DNA of 64,000 nucleotides from Planctomycetaceae bacterium (lineage in GTDB: Bacteria; Planctomycetota; Planctomycetia; Gemmatales; Gemmataceae), in contig PNLP01000016.1 in NCBI GenBank assembly GCA_013823135.1, positions 1 through 64,000 of the forward strand, in the 5' to 3' direction. A program made the position numbers and the translations under genes. Below, in pieces: positions 9,161 to 19,296 of this stretch (its first letter is position 1; each line of letters begins with the position of its first letter). The notes beneath the pieces were generated by a model, which made no database searches, was not told where the DNA came from, and was given only the letters and a program-made list of their open reading frames with translations.

Positions 9161-10765
9161 ATGAATCGGTGGTTCTGGAAACGGTGGATTTGGGCCGTAC
9201 TGGTCGGAACCACCGCAGCGGTCGGCCTGACGATGGCCCAGCAAGGCGGCACGGATGCTCCGAGCGGGCCACCCAAGGTCGGCGACGTGATCACTCTGAA
9301 GTTCCGGGATCTCCCGGATCGTCAGGTTAAAGTTCTGAAGTCCGAGAAACAGCCTGACGGCTCGATTCTGTCGGAAGTGAAGGACACCAAGTCCGGCGAA
9401 ACCTTCACCCTGATGGACAAGCCTGATCCCTCCACGGCAAAGCCCGACACAACCCCGAAGCCGGCCGTTAGCAAGGCCGCACCCAAGACCTTCGAGCCGA
9501 CAAAGAGTGCGGAACCTCCGAAGGTTGTGACGCCGCCGAAGATTCAGGATGGGCCATTCAAGGCCAAGCCGCGCACGAGTGACCCTCTCGTGCCGCCGCT
9601 CAAGGACGCACTGCCGAATCTGCCGAAGGATAAAGATCAGGAGCAAGAGAAGGAAAGGGAAAGGCGGTTCTTCCCGGCACTTGGGAAGTCAAACGCTGCT
9701 CCTACACCTCCAGAGCCCGAGGAGGAAAAACCGGGGTTGCTGAAGCGTGTGTTCGGTCGCAAGAAACCGACCCCGCCAGCGACACCAACACCGCCCGTGG
9801 CCCCAACCACACCGACCGCCTCGACAAGTGCTAAGCCGGTTGCCAGCCCGAGCACGCCTTTGTCTTCGGTGCCACGGTCGTCGCCAATCGTGACACTCGA
9901 ACCGCCGCGGACGCAACCGGTGCGGCCGGTGGAACCGCCGACTCCGCTCACCCCGGTGCCGGTCAGCCTCCCAACCGGGCCGACTGCTCCAAGCATCCCG
10001 ACGCCGCCGCCCGCTGCGTCGCCGCCGTCGCCGATTCCGCTGCCGCTCCCCGCAATCCCCAGCGTTCCCGGGGTAGGCATTCCTGCACCTGGTGGCCTCC
10101 CGAGCATTCCGATCCCTCCAAGTGGAATGTCCGTGAATGGGCCGATCGCACCGGTCCCACCAGCTCCAATGAAGCCTTTGGCCATGGCGGAAACGCCTGC
10201 GTCCCCTTCGCCGATGTTGCCTTCGAAACCTGTGGCCGTCGTGACGAAACCCAAGGTGGTGATGGAGGCGAAGGCACTCGCGCCAGAAGCTGTCAAGGAA
10301 TCCGTGGTTCTTGTGGCGAAGCAACCCGTTGCGATCGCCCCAATGCCGTCGGATGTCGTGACTGCCGCCCGGATGGTTCCGGCACCAGCAAGTGCTCTTG
10401 CCCCTGTTGTGAACCTTCCTGTCACGCAGCCTCAAGATTCGGCCATCACGGCGATGATGCGTGACATCGAATCGCACGTGAAAGCACTCGAGAATGGCAT
10501 CGCCCCGAGCCAGCGTGCGATGGCGGCCCGTGCAATGTGCGGCGGCCGGCATGGTTCGAGTGATACGGTGAAGATGACTGTGTTCCGTGCGGCTCAGAAA
10601 GACCCGAATCCGATGGTCCGAGCCGTCTGTATCGAGGAGTTGTGCAAACTGGGGTACTTCGAGCCCGCGTTCGAAGTGTACCTGACGAAAGCCTGCGACG
10701 ATTCCTCCGAGGAAGTTCGCAAGGCCGCCAAGGCGGCTCTGACGCAAATGACTCCTCGCCGCTAA
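9161..10765 (+). CDS. Exported proline-rich protein with C-terminal HEAT-like repeats
   Basis: This 534-residue protein has an N-terminal export signal (NRWFWKRWIWAVLVGTTAAV, then GLTMAQQ). About 350 residues of Pro/Ala/Thr/Lys-rich low-complexity sequence follow (runs such as PTPPATPTPPVAPTTPT), then a compact C-terminal domain of about 110 residues. That domain (RAMAARAMCGG, DPNPMVRAVCIEELCKLGY, SSEEVRKAAKAAL) looks like two or three HEAT/PBS-lyase helical repeats. ATG 9161 is chosen over the longer frame because GGAG precedes it and the signal then lies at the N-terminus. A tethered or cell-surface scaffold role is an inference. A strong terminator follows. Confidence 0.75.
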   Translation: MNRWFWKRWIWAVLVGTTAAVGLTMAQQGGTDAPSGPPKVGDVITLKFRDLPDRQVKVLKSEKQPDGSILSEVKDTKSGETFTLMDKPDPSTAKPDTTPKPAVSKAAPKTFEPTKSAEPPKVVTPPKIQDGPFKAKPRTSDPLVPPLKDALPNLPKDKDQEQEKERERRFFPALGKSNAAPTPPEPEEEKPGLLKRVFGRKKPTPPATPTPPVAPTTPTASTSAKPVASPSTPLSSVPRSSPIVTLEPPRTQPVRPVEPPTPLTPVPVSLPTGPTAPSIPTPPPAASPPSPIPLPLPAIPSVPGVGIPAPGGLPSIPIPPSGMSVNGPIAPVPPAPMKPLAMAETPASPSPMLPSKPVAVVTKPKVVMEAKALAPEAVKESVVLVAKQPVAIAPMPSDVVTAARMVPAPASALAPVVNLPVTQPQDSAITAMMRDIESHVKALENGIAPSQRAMAARAMCGGRHGSSDTVKMTVFRAAQKDPNPMVRAVCIEELCKLGYFEPAFEVYLTKACDDSSEEVRKAAKAALTQMTPRR

Positions 10766-10803
10766 AGGGCAAACCCCTTCCCACAGCAAACCGTGTCGAT
10801 CCC

Positions 10804-10834
10804 ACGGCACGCGGATAAACTATCCGCGTGCCGT
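10804..10834 (+). terminator. Rho-independent terminator after the proline-rich gene
   Basis: A 14-bp perfect stem (ACGGCACGCGGATA and its complement) with loop AAC is followed by TTTCGTT. It lies 39 bp after the stop of the proline-rich gene and just before the fabI ribosome-binding site (AAGGTGA), so it separates the two transcription units. Confidence 0.75.
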
Positions 10835-10861
10835 TTCGTTCTTCCAGCAAGGTGACCGACG

Positions 10862-11743
10862 ATGATTCCTCTCGATTTCTCGGGCAAGCTCGCACTCGTG
10901 ACCGGCGTCGGCGATAACGAAAGTTTCGCGTGGTTCATCGCCAAATCGCTTCAGGCAGCCGGGGCGAAGGTCGTCCTCGCTTGCCACCCCCGAGTCCTGG
11001 GAATTGTCGAGAGCTTCCTCACTCGTGACGTGGATCGTGAAGCCCGCCTGCTTCCCGACGGCTCGGAGTTCAAGCCCGTCAAGGTGCTCCCGTGCGATGC
11101 CAGTTACGACACCATGGACGACGTGCCGGCGGAGGTGAAGGGCGACCGCCGCTACGCCAAGTTCCCGGAGTATTCGATCAAGGGCATGGTGGACGCTGTT
11201 GGCCAAGAGTTCGGCGGCATCGACATCCTCATCCACTCGATCGCATTCGGTCGTGAAGTCACGAAACCGCTGATCGACACGAGCCGGAAGGCCTACCTCG
11301 AAGCGATGGGCATTTCGGCCTACTCGCTCACAAGCATGGTTCGCGCGGCCGCTCCTTACATGGCCAATCGGCCCGGCGGCGCGAGCGTTGTGGGTCTGAC
11401 CTACGTTGCCGGCGAGCGCGTCGTCCCGCACTACGGTGGCGGCATGGCGACCTGCAAGGCTTCGCTGCAAATCGACGCCAAGCAGCTCGCGTGGTTCGTG
11501 GGCGACAAGAATGTTCGCGTGAACCTGATCTCGGCTGGGCCATACGCGAGTCGGGCCGCGAGGGCGATCAACAAAGATTTCGGCAAGCTGATTGACCACG
11601 CAGCAGAGCATTCGCCGCTCCGCCGACCAATCGGCCCCGAGGAAGTCGCGAACTCGACTCTGTACCTGTGCAGCTCACTGGCAAGCGGCGTGACAGGCCA
11701 GATTCTGTACGTCGATTGCGGTTACAACGTCATGGGAACGTGA
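10862..11743 (+). CDS. fabI: Enoyl-[acyl-carrier-protein] reductase, plant/chlamydial type
   Basis: FabI reduces the trans-2-enoyl-ACP double bond with NAD(P)H, the last step of each fatty-acid elongation round. The 293-residue protein has the divergent Rossmann start ALVTGVGDNESFAW and the HSIAFG block. The active site has Tyr181, Tyr191 and Lys199 in YVAGERVVPHYGGGMATCKA. The spacing Tyr-x7-Lys with YGGGM, plus the extra segment around 60-105 (DREARLLPDG to DRRYAKFPEYS), is that of plant plastid and chlamydial FabI; E. coli FabI has Tyr-x6-Lys. ATG 10862 follows AAGGTGA at good spacing. It stands alone between terminators. Confidence 0.93.
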   Translation: MIPLDFSGKLALVTGVGDNESFAWFIAKSLQAAGAKVVLACHPRVLGIVESFLTRDVDREARLLPDGSEFKPVKVLPCDASYDTMDDVPAEVKGDRRYAKFPEYSIKGMVDAVGQEFGGIDILIHSIAFGREVTKPLIDTSRKAYLEAMGISAYSLTSMVRAAAPYMANRPGGASVVGLTYVAGERVVPHYGGGMATCKASLQIDAKQLAWFVGDKNVRVNLISAGPYASRAARAINKDFGKLIDHAAEHSPLRRPIGPEEVANSTLYLCSSLASGVTGQILYVDCGYNVMGT

Positions 11744-11794
11744 ACGAACAAGCACCAGAATCGGTTGCCGAACGGACACTTTCCACGAACAATA

Positions 11795-11820
11795 GTGGGA
11801 CCGGCAGCAGCCGGCCCCAC
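11795..11820 (+). terminator. Hairpin after fabI
   Basis: GTGGG-A-CCGGC / GCCGG-C-CCCAC folds into an interrupted stem 50 bp after fabI and before the cupredoxin ribosome-binding site. There is no T-run, so termination is uncertain; it may instead stabilise the fabI mRNA end. Confidence 0.4.
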
Positions 11821-11852
11821 CCGAACCCTTCCCTCCCTCGGAGTAGACGTCG

Positions 11853-12638
11853 ATGATTCGCATCCGGTTCCTGGCCCTGGTGGCTGCGGTTGCCGCCGTG
11901 TCGGCTGCCTCCGCCACCGCGGCAGACTGGTCGACCGTTAAAGGCCAGATCGTGTTCCCCAAGGACAAGCCACTCCCGAAGCGAGACGCACTGAACGTCA
12001 CTCAAGACAAAGACCACTGCCTGAGCAAGGGCGATCTGCTCGACGAGTCGATCGTCATCAATCCGAAGAACAACGGCATCAAGAACGTCGTGGTTTGGCT
12101 GCGACCGGACGACAAAGACCCCAAGGCGAAGTTCACCGCCGAGCAGATCAACCCTGAAGACGCGAAGCGGAAGCCGGCCGAAGTCAGCATCGATCAGCCA
12201 TGCTGCATGTTCGTTGATCGCATCACCATTGCCCGCCCTGGCGACAAGTTGGTTGTGAAGAACTCCGCCCCGGTGGCTCACAACTTCTTCTGGAGCAGCG
12301 GCAACAACGGTGAGTACAACGTGACCGTGCCGAAGATGGAGAAGTGGACGATGCCGGAAGCGATCAAGGCGGAAAGCCCACCGATCCAGTACAAGTGTAC
12401 GATTCACGGCTGGATGACGGGATATGTGCGCGTCTTCGATCACCCGTACTACGCCGTGACCGATGCCGACGGGAAGTTCGAGATCAAGAACGCACCCGTG
12501 GGCAAGTTCCGCATCGTGTACTGGCACGAGAATGGCTTCAAGGGTGGCGCTCAGGGCCGCTTCGGCGAAGAGATCGAGATCAAGGGACCGGCCACCGAGG
12601 TCAAGGCAGTCGATTTCGACATCAGCCCGAAGAAGTGA
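11853..12638 (+). CDS. Secreted cupredoxin-like (plastocyanin-type) protein
   Basis: This 261-residue protein has signal peptide MIRIRFLALVAAVAAVSAAS, ending ATAA. A cupredoxin fold is indicated by the segment RPGDKLVVKNSAPVAHNFFW and the block YKCTIHGWMTGYVRVF. His143, Cys182, His185 and Met188 form the expected type-1 copper site. The C-terminal part (TDADGKFEIKNAPVGKFRIV) resembles a carboxypeptidase-regulatory or transthyretin-like beta domain. It probably carries electrons in the periplasm; the partner is unknown. GGAG lies ten bases before ATG 11853. It converges on pyrG, and the two share a bidirectional terminator. Confidence 0.8.
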   Translation: MIRIRFLALVAAVAAVSAASATAADWSTVKGQIVFPKDKPLPKRDALNVTQDKDHCLSKGDLLDESIVINPKNNGIKNVVVWLRPDDKDPKAKFTAEQINPEDAKRKPAEVSIDQPCCMFVDRITIARPGDKLVVKNSAPVAHNFFWSSGNNGEYNVTVPKMEKWTMPEAIKAESPPIQYKCTIHGWMTGYVRVFDHPYYAVTDADGKFEIKNAPVGKFRIVYWHENGFKGGAQGRFGEEIEIKGPATEVKAVDFDISPKK

Positions 12639-12661
12639 TGTGATTTGTGAGTCATCTTTTA

Positions 12662-12697
12662 GCCGCGAGTGAAGGGTACTCCCCTATCACTCGCGGC
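12662..12697. terminator. Bidirectional terminator between the cupredoxin gene and pyrG
   Basis: An 11-bp perfect stem, GCCGCGAGTGA / TCACTCGCGGC, lies 24 bp after the cupredoxin stop and 19 bp from the pyrG stop on the other strand. A TTTTTG run follows on the plus side, and the convergent arrangement fits use from both sides. Confidence 0.75.
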
Positions 12698-12715
12698 CAA
12701 CTCATTTTTGTAGGG

Positions 12716-14389
<1,674 letters not shown>

Positions 14390-14402
14390 TCATAACGGCG
14401 AG

Positions 14403-14423
14403 CGGGGGACTTGAAGTCCCCCG
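14403..14423. repeat. C/G-rich short palindrome, copy 1 (similar at 41754-41771)
   Basis: CGGGGGACT-TGA-AGTCCCCCG folds into a tight hairpin between kdsB and pyrG, embedded in GGCGAGC...GGGGGAC...GTCCCCC. A closely similar element with a GCGA loop occurs before the PQQ gene at 41.75 kb. It resembles a dispersed REP-like palindrome and could also attenuate kdsB-pyrG read-through. Confidence 0.5.
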
Positions 14424-14512
14424 AGTCCCACACAACTCACCACTCCATTACTATATCGCCTGCGGACTGGCTCACCAATCATCGTCGGTTGCCGGGTGGC
14501 CTGAAGCACCCT

Positions 14513-15271
14513 TCACGCGGCCTGTCTTGTCCCATCATCCCGATATGTCCGGACGAATTCGGCGTAATCGGCCGGCGTGTCAATACCCCTGTGAGCATGT
14601 GGCACAACCCCCACACGGATCGTTCCACCAGTACCCAACACGCGAAGTTGTTCTAGTTTCTCGGCGAGTTCCAGCGTGTGCGGGGGGGTCGTGGCGATCT
14701 TGAGGAGGAAACTCTGGCGGTAAGCGTAGATCCCAAGGTGTTGGAGGAACTGTGCGGGTCGTACCGAGAAATCCGGTTCTCCGTCGCGCACCATCGGAAT
14801 CGGACTCCGGGAGAAGTACAACGCCCGCCCGCCGTTATCGCAAACCACCTTCACAACATTCGGGTCGAGGTATGCTTCTCGTTTCGTGATCGGCACCGCA
14901 AGTGTCGCCATGTCGGACGCGGGGTCGGCGAGCAGTCCGGCGAGTAAGTCAATCGAGGCCGGTTCGATCTGCGGTTCGTCTCCCTGCACGTTCAACACGA
15001 TATCCGCAGAGAGATGGGCCGCGACTTCGGCGATTCGGTCGGTGCCGGAGACGTGGTCGGCACGAGTCATCACGACGCGACCACCAAAGGAACGAACTGC
15101 GTCGAAAATGCGTTCATCGTCGGTCGCGACGATAACATCCGCGCCGCACTTTGCCAGCGTGGCGCGTTCGTAGGTGTGTTGGATCAGGAACTTGCCCGTT
15201 TCTCGAAGAAGTGGCTTGGCCGGGAGGCGACTGGACGCGTATCGAGCAGGAATAACAATGGCGACTCGCAT
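14513..15271 (-). CDS. kdsB: 3-deoxy-manno-octulosonate cytidylyltransferase
   Basis: KdsB activates Kdo with CTP to CMP-Kdo for lipid A-core assembly. The 252-residue protein starts MRVAIVIPARYASSRLPAKP, the CMP-transferase P-loop-like signature. DVIVATDDERI, the HVSGTDRIAEV block and VLNVQGDEPQIEP follow. Length and motifs match the family throughout. It implies that this planctomycete makes a Kdo-containing LPS. It is followed by pyrG, which supplies CTP. Confidence 0.95.
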   Translation of the reverse strand: MRVAIVIPARYASSRLPAKPLLRETGKFLIQHTYERATLAKCGADVIVATDDERIFDAVRSFGGRVVMTRADHVSGTDRIAEVAAHLSADIVLNVQGDEPQIEPASIDLLAGLLADPASDMATLAVPITKREAYLDPNVVKVVCDNGGRALYFSRSPIPMVRDGEPDFSVRPAQFLQHLGIYAYRQSFLLKIATTPPHTLELAEKLEQLRVLGTGGTIRVGVVPHAHRGIDTPADYAEFVRTYRDDGTRQAA

Positions 15272-15363
15272 ACCGGAACCTCCGTGTTACTTGAACCGGA
15301 GGATTAAACACGGGATCCGAAGGGCCATCAAGGTCAACCAAACTTGTCCGAGTCCGTCGAGAA

Positions 15364-15759
15364 TCACCGAGGTTTGGCTGAGTTCGTCGCGCGGCCGTTG
15401 CTGCCGAGGAACGTGTTGATTCGCTGCTTTAGCTTTCGGTGGGCAATAGTGTCGCCCTTGGCAAGTTGCTGAACGTCGCGGAAATTCAGTCCTGGGTCTG
15501 GAAACGGTAACCTCGAAAGAGCATCGTCGAGGCCACCCGCGAGGGTGTATCGGTTGTCATCCCCGGTGGTCACCTCGACGCCAAGGTCACGTAATGCTTC
15601 AAGGTCGCGGTAGAACCCGCGTACATCGAGTTTAAGGCGACGCAGCAGTTGCTGCCGCGTTTGTGGTCCGTCCCCCAGAAGGGTGAGCAGACGGCACAAG
15701 CGAGCGGCCCGTTGGTTGGTGAGAGTGACCGAAGCGGCCTCCACCTTCTTCCTCCCCAT
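15364..15759 (-). CDS. Small helix-turn-helix (HTH_11-like) regulator
   Basis: This 131-residue protein has an N-terminal winged helix: TNQRAARLCRLLTLLGDGPQ, then TRQQLLRRLKLDVRGFYRDL and EALRDLGVEV, as in the DNA-binding domain of WYL/DeoR-like regulators. The C-terminal half (LPFPDPGLNFRDVQQLAKG, AHRKLKQRINTFLG) is short and no effector-binding domain is visible. It is probably a DNA-binding regulator; targets are unknown. It lies 92 bp upstream of kdsB on the same strand. Confidence 0.7.
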   Translation of the reverse strand: MGRKKVEAASVTLTNQRAARLCRLLTLLGDGPQTRQQLLRRLKLDVRGFYRDLEALRDLGVEVTTGDDNRYTLAGGLDDALSRLPFPDPGLNFRDVQQLAKGDTIAHRKLKQRINTFLGSNGRATNSAKPR

Positions 15760-16077
15760 GTCGCCTCCCGCCGTATTTGGTGGAGCGACTGCACATCCCT
15801 GCTCGCCACCGAAGCGGCATCCGCGTCCAGACCTCCTGTCGGCCGCCTTCCGTTGGGCATGATGGTAGGGATGATATCAGCGGAAAGCAAGTTGCTGATT
15901 ACCGGGAAATCGGAGATGACTGATCTGAGTGCAGTAGTTTCGGGCGCTAGTGACAACCCGCTGTCACTCAATAAAGTCGAAGGCAATCACAGGTGACGCA
16001 AACCCAGGGGAGGCTTTTAGATCAGTTCCTATTGGAAATTCTGGGACTATACTCCGTGCGGTGCCCGATGAAGCGTT

Positions 16078-16113
16078 TTGGCGAGCCGCCCGTGTTCACG
16101 GGCGGCTCGCCAA
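16078..16113. repeat. Perfect 17-bp-stem hairpin containing the 24-bp repeat, copy 2
   Basis: Arms TTGGCGAGCCGCCCGTG and its exact complement are separated by TT. Bases 16073-16096 match the reverse complement of 316-339 exactly. The element is far from any gene end, which favours a mobile or REP-like palindrome over a terminator. Confidence 0.65.
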
Positions 16114-16165
16114 GAGTGAATTGTGGATTGGAATAATGTATCGTTCTTGGCCGCGTGCGGTATAA

Positions 16166-16204
16166 CTGCCTGCCGCGATGCGATCTCGCTTCGCGGCAAG
16201 GCAG
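16166..16204 (-). terminator. Terminator of the sigma factor gene
   Basis: A 13-bp stem (CTGCCTGCCGCGA against TCGCGGCAAGGCAG, one bulged A) lies 12 bp beyond the stop of the minus-strand sigma gene. The T-rich tract after it on that strand is weak. Confidence 0.5.
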
Positions 16205-16215
16205 GTGTAGTGGCT

Positions 16216-17013
16216 TTAGATTCCGTCAGAGTCAGATCCCAGAGCCATCCGGAGTTTCCCGATCGCCGTTGCTTGAACCTGTCGGACTCGCTCCTTGGAG
16301 AGACCCACGGCCTCACCGACCTGCTCCAAAGTCGATCCGTCAGTTGAATCACCGAGAGAAAACCGACGAACGATGATCGCCTTTTCCCGATCTGAGAGAA
16401 GAGGGTGACTGTCGCGGAGATACTCATCGAGTTGCAATGAGCCGGACGATAGTGATGACTCAGCATCCACTCGGCCACCGGGTTCTCCGTCGGGCAAGGA
16501 TTCAAAAGATAGCGATCGGGACAACCAGTCGGTCGCGAGCCGACGAGAACTGCGACTCAACGCCCGTACGAGACAAGTGTAAGCGTAGGTACTGAAACGC
16601 ACATTCAGCCAGGGGTTGAAAGCCGCTACCACTTGAATCAGCACGATGTAGCACTCGCCGATCATGTCGTCCGCGCGGTTCTGATATTCCATCCGCCGCC
16701 GCACCGCTCGGTAGATCAGCTTGCGGTTTCCGAGAACCACTCTGTCGCGGAGTTTGTGATAAGCCGTAAGCCACCTGGCCCGCTCGGCGACCGTCCGTGC
16801 GATGTGTGCACGGTAAGCAGCAAAGTGCATCCTCTTGGCGTGCTCGCGTGTAACCTCGTCTGGCATGTACTTCGTGTCGTAGTTTTCGCAATCCGTGAGA
16901 AGGGTCTGTGGTGCATAGGTTTGGGTCGCGCGGGGTTCGCTGAAGTCGGGATGTGAAATGTAGCCGGGCAGGTCCGACGTGCGGCGAACGCGATGTGTGG
17001 CGAGTGTGGTCAT
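16216..17013 (-). CDS. RNA polymerase sigma-70 family factor (regions 2 and 4)
   Basis: This 265-residue protein has about 90 N-terminal residues without a recognised domain. Region 2 follows: LVLGNRKLIYRAV-like residues, then DDMIGECYIVLIQVVAAFNP and the -10 recognition helix RFSTYAYTCLVRALSR. Region 4 reads LSDREKAIIVRRFSLGD and TLEQVGEAVGLSKERVRQVQ, with the -35 recognition helix. Region 1.1 and a full region 3 are lacking, so it is an alternative sigma factor rather than RpoD, but region 4 is of the RpoD/FliA type, not ECF. It is divergent from a B12-photoreceptor-like regulator and shares a 321-bp promoter region with it, so that regulator may control it. Confidence 0.88.
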   Translation of the reverse strand: MTTLATHRVRRTSDLPGYISHPDFSEPRATQTYAPQTLLTDCENYDTKYMPDEVTREHAKRMHFAAYRAHIARTVAERARWLTAYHKLRDRVVLGNRKLIYRAVRRRMEYQNRADDMIGECYIVLIQVVAAFNPWLNVRFSTYAYTCLVRALSRSSRRLATDWLSRSLSFESLPDGEPGGRVDAESSLSSGSLQLDEYLRDSHPLLSDREKAIIVRRFSLGDSTDGSTLEQVGEAVGLSKERVRQVQATAIGKLRMALGSDSDGI

Positions 17014-17334
17014 TGTGGCCCTGAGGTAAGAAATTTTCGGCCGTTTAGTCGATGGATAATTTGGTCGTTTTGGCTGTTTCAGTGTTGCTAAGCTGCGATT
17101 TCAGTTATTTCTTGTCATCGCAATGCATCGATGTCGTGCATTCGGTAAAAATCGAAACGTCCAAATCGTCCACATTTACAGTTTGGGTCCGAATCGGTTG
17201 CACGTCAAGGGGAAATCCCCACGATCTCGAATTCCGTGCAAATACTGGCCTACAATCAAGGAGTCGACTTGGGGGACTGGTTCTCGGCGAAGTTGAAGCC
17301 TGTCCGATGTGTTGAGTCGTAACAGTGGAAACGC
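17014..17334. promoter_or_regulatory. Divergent promoter region between the sigma factor and the B12-binding regulator
   Basis: This 321-bp region lies between two divergent start codons. It is more A/T-rich than the genes around it. An inverted repeat AATGCA (17122-17127) / TGCATT (17137-17142) flanks the palindrome CATCGATG, a plausible operator for a MerR-type dimer. The tracts GGATAATTTGGTCG (17053-17066) and GTAAAAATCGAAACG (17145-17159) are A/T-rich enough for promoter elements, but I cannot assign them with confidence. No tRNA or small gene is evident. Confidence 0.45.
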
Positions 17335-18297
17335 ATGAATCGTCCTAATTCCGAGAATCCTGATCCAACCGGCAGCCGGTATCTGAGCACTGCCCAGGTA
17401 GCGGAGGCTTTGGGTGTGAGCGTCACTACGGTCAAACGGTGGGTGGATGACGGTGTGCTTTCCGCACACCGGACTGCGGGCGGGCACAGAAAACTGCTGA
17501 CAAACGATGTGCTTCGTCTCGTACGGGATCAGAACCTACCGCACGCGGACGTATCGAAACTCATTCCTGGTCTCACACATTCCGCACCCGTTGAGCCGGT
17601 GGAACTCACCCGCCATTTCTGTGTCGCAGCGGGTGCGATGGACGTCAATCAGATGCGTCGGTTGATCCACGCGGGATATCAAAGCGGGTTGCCTGTAGAA
17701 GTGCTTGCCGACCAAGTTATCGCTCCGGCCTTGCGATCTGTGGGTCAAAGTTGGGAGGTTGGCAAGGTCGGCGTCATGTATGAACACCGTGTCACCCAGG
17801 CGTGCGTGCGGGCGTTGTATGAGCTCAACAGTTTGTTACGTGCAACCGACGTTCCCGGTCGTCCTGTCGCGGTTGGAGGTGCCCCTGAACACGATCATTA
17901 CGTGCTTCCCACGCTGTTAGCGAGTCTGGCTCTTCTGGACTGTGGTTGGGATGCGATTAACCTCGGACCGCACACACCCATGTCCGCGTTTCGGAGTGCT
18001 CTCGACCAGTACAAACCGCGGGTTGTGTGGTTATCGGTGACGCACCTCGTGGATCCCACAACCTTCCTGGCTGAGTACGATGCGTTTTACCGCGAGGCAG
18101 AAACTCGTGGTGTGGTCGTGGCGGTTGGTGGTCAAGCTCTGAGTGAAGATCTGCGGAAACGAATGGCGTATACATCCTACGGGGACAACCTGACGCAACT
18201 CTCCGCGCTCGCTAAAACGCTGCATCTCAGGCCGGGCCGCCCCAAGCGCGGTCGGCCTGCTGGGACGCCCGCGACAGCCGACGACGCGAATTCTTGA
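17335..18297 (+). CDS. CarH/LitR-like regulator: MerR-type HTH plus B12-binding photoreceptor domains
   Basis: This 320-residue protein begins with a MerR-type DNA-binding domain ([38 protein letters not shown]). The four-helix cobalamin cap follows, with the Wx9EH motif exactly spaced (Trp140, Glu150, His151). That motif marks CarA/CarH photoreceptors, in which adenosylcobalamin sets the DNA-binding state in the dark. A Rossmann-like B12-binding domain ([27 protein letters not shown]) completes it. The usual E/D-x-H-x-x-G lower-ligand motif is altered: [10 protein letters not shown] offers His186 or His188 but not the following Gly. It probably represses in the dark and releases DNA in light or on B12 change. 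The adjacent divergent sigma gene is the obvious target. Confidence 0.85.
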   Translation: MNRPNSENPDPTGSRYLSTAQVAEALGVSVTTVKRWVDDGVLSAHRTAGGHRKLLTNDVLRLVRDQNLPHADVSKLIPGLTHSAPVEPVELTRHFCVAAGAMDVNQMRRLIHAGYQSGLPVEVLADQVIAPALRSVGQSWEVGKVGVMYEHRVTQACVRALYELNSLLRATDVPGRPVAVGGAPEHDHYVLPTLLASLALLDCGWDAINLGPHTPMSAFRSALDQYKPRVVWLSVTHLVDPTTFLAEYDAFYREAETRGVVVAVGGQALSEDLRKRMAYTSYGDNLTQLSALAKTLHLRPGRPKRGRPAGTPATADDANS

Positions 18298-18318
18298 ACT
18301 GCACGACACAAGGTTCCA

Positions 18319-19296
18319 CTACCTGTGGATTCGCGAACGTTGGCGAATCAGTTCATCGACGATCGCACCGATCAGGAGTGTCAGCCCGATCACGACGGGG
18401 ATCACGTCACTTGCATCTCCCCGGAAATTCACGAGGCTTTCGAGTACGGGCAGCACCATCGCACCAAGCACCATGCCCACGGCCGTTCCCTCACCCCCAC
18501 GCAGGCTGCATCCACCTAACACAGCCCCCAGGATCGCGTACAGTTCCCAACTGAAGCCCGCGTTGTCCGACTGCACAGAGGGCGCGTCGAGAAACAACAG
18601 CACCCCAGTCAGAGCTGCGAGGGCTGAACACACGACGTAGATCACCACTCGCTGTCGGCTCACATTCACGCCTGCGTATTTCGCTGCCAGCTCGCTGTGA
18701 CCGATGGCGTACCAGTATCTGCCGTATGCCGTGCGATGCAGGAAGAAGCCGACCAAGCCCGCGAGAACGATCAGCAGTATGAACTGAGCCGGGAAGATGA
18801 GTTCGCCGTCAATCGGATCTTTCCCAATGAGCAGGTGCCGGAGCGTCCGAATGGGATCCTTGTATTCGGGGTGCCCTTCGATGACCGAAGCCTGCCCAAG
18901 CGTGCCACCGAGCAGTCGAGCAAACCCACGGAAGACGAACATACCGCAGAGGGTCACGAGAAACGGCTGGAGCTTCAACCGGGTGATTAGTGAGCCGTTG
19001 GTGAGCCCGACGGTTGCTCCAAAAAGAATCACAATGGGAACGGCTGCGAACGGGTGAACCCCCTTGTTCATCAGCACGCCGAACAGCACCGCAGAGCAAC
19101 CGACCACCGCCCCGATGGACAGGTCGATGCCGCCGACGATGATGACGAGCGCCGCCCCGAGCGTGATAATCCCGAACCGCCCCTGAAGGTTGGCTACGCT
19201 GATGAGGTTGTCGGGTTCGCCCGCCTTGGGGTGCGACGTGATGAGTGTGGTGTACAGCACCACGAGCAAACCCAGGACGCCTAGAATCCGTGTCAC
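18319..19296 (-). CDS. Sugar ABC transporter permease (RbsC/BPD_transp_2 family)
   Basis: This is the membrane channel of a ribose/galactose-type ABC importer, about 325 residues with roughly eight to ten membrane segments (for example GVLGLLVVLYTTLI, GIITLGAALVIIVGG). Family motifs include GGIDLSIGAVVG and the cytoplasmic loop GHSELAAKYAGVNVSR. The start is taken as GTG 19296, overlapping the ATPase stop by four bases (GTGA); the longer upstream frame runs inside the ATPase gene and is not protein-like. It is the last gene of the SBP-ATPase-permease operon. Confidence 0.9.
   Translation of the reverse strand: MTRILGVLGLLVVLYTTLITSHPKAGEPDNLISVANLQGRFGIITLGAALVIIVGGIDLSIGAVVGCSAVLFGVLMNKGVHPFAAVPIVILFGATVGLTNGSLITRLKLQPFLVTLCGMFVFRGFARLLGGTLGQASVIEGHPEYKDPIRTLRHLLIGKDPIDGELIFPAQFILLIVLAGLVGFFLHRTAYGRYWYAIGHSELAAKYAGVNVSRQRVVIYVVCSALAALTGVLLFLDAPSVQSDNAGFSWELYAILGAVLGGCSLRGGEGTAVGMVLGAMVLPVLESLVNFRGDASDVIPVVIGLTLLIGAIVDELIRQRSRIHR

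Larger units (their letters stand above)
15760..16215. other. Intergenic region of about 455 bp with two strong hairpins
   Basis: No convincing gene is present. The region lies between the start of the small HTH gene and the end of the sigma factor gene, both on the minus strand. It contains a 17-bp perfect-stem hairpin at 16078-16113, which includes the second copy of the 24-bp repeat, and a probable terminator at 16166-16204. The part next to the HTH gene presumably holds its promoter. Confidence 0.5.
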
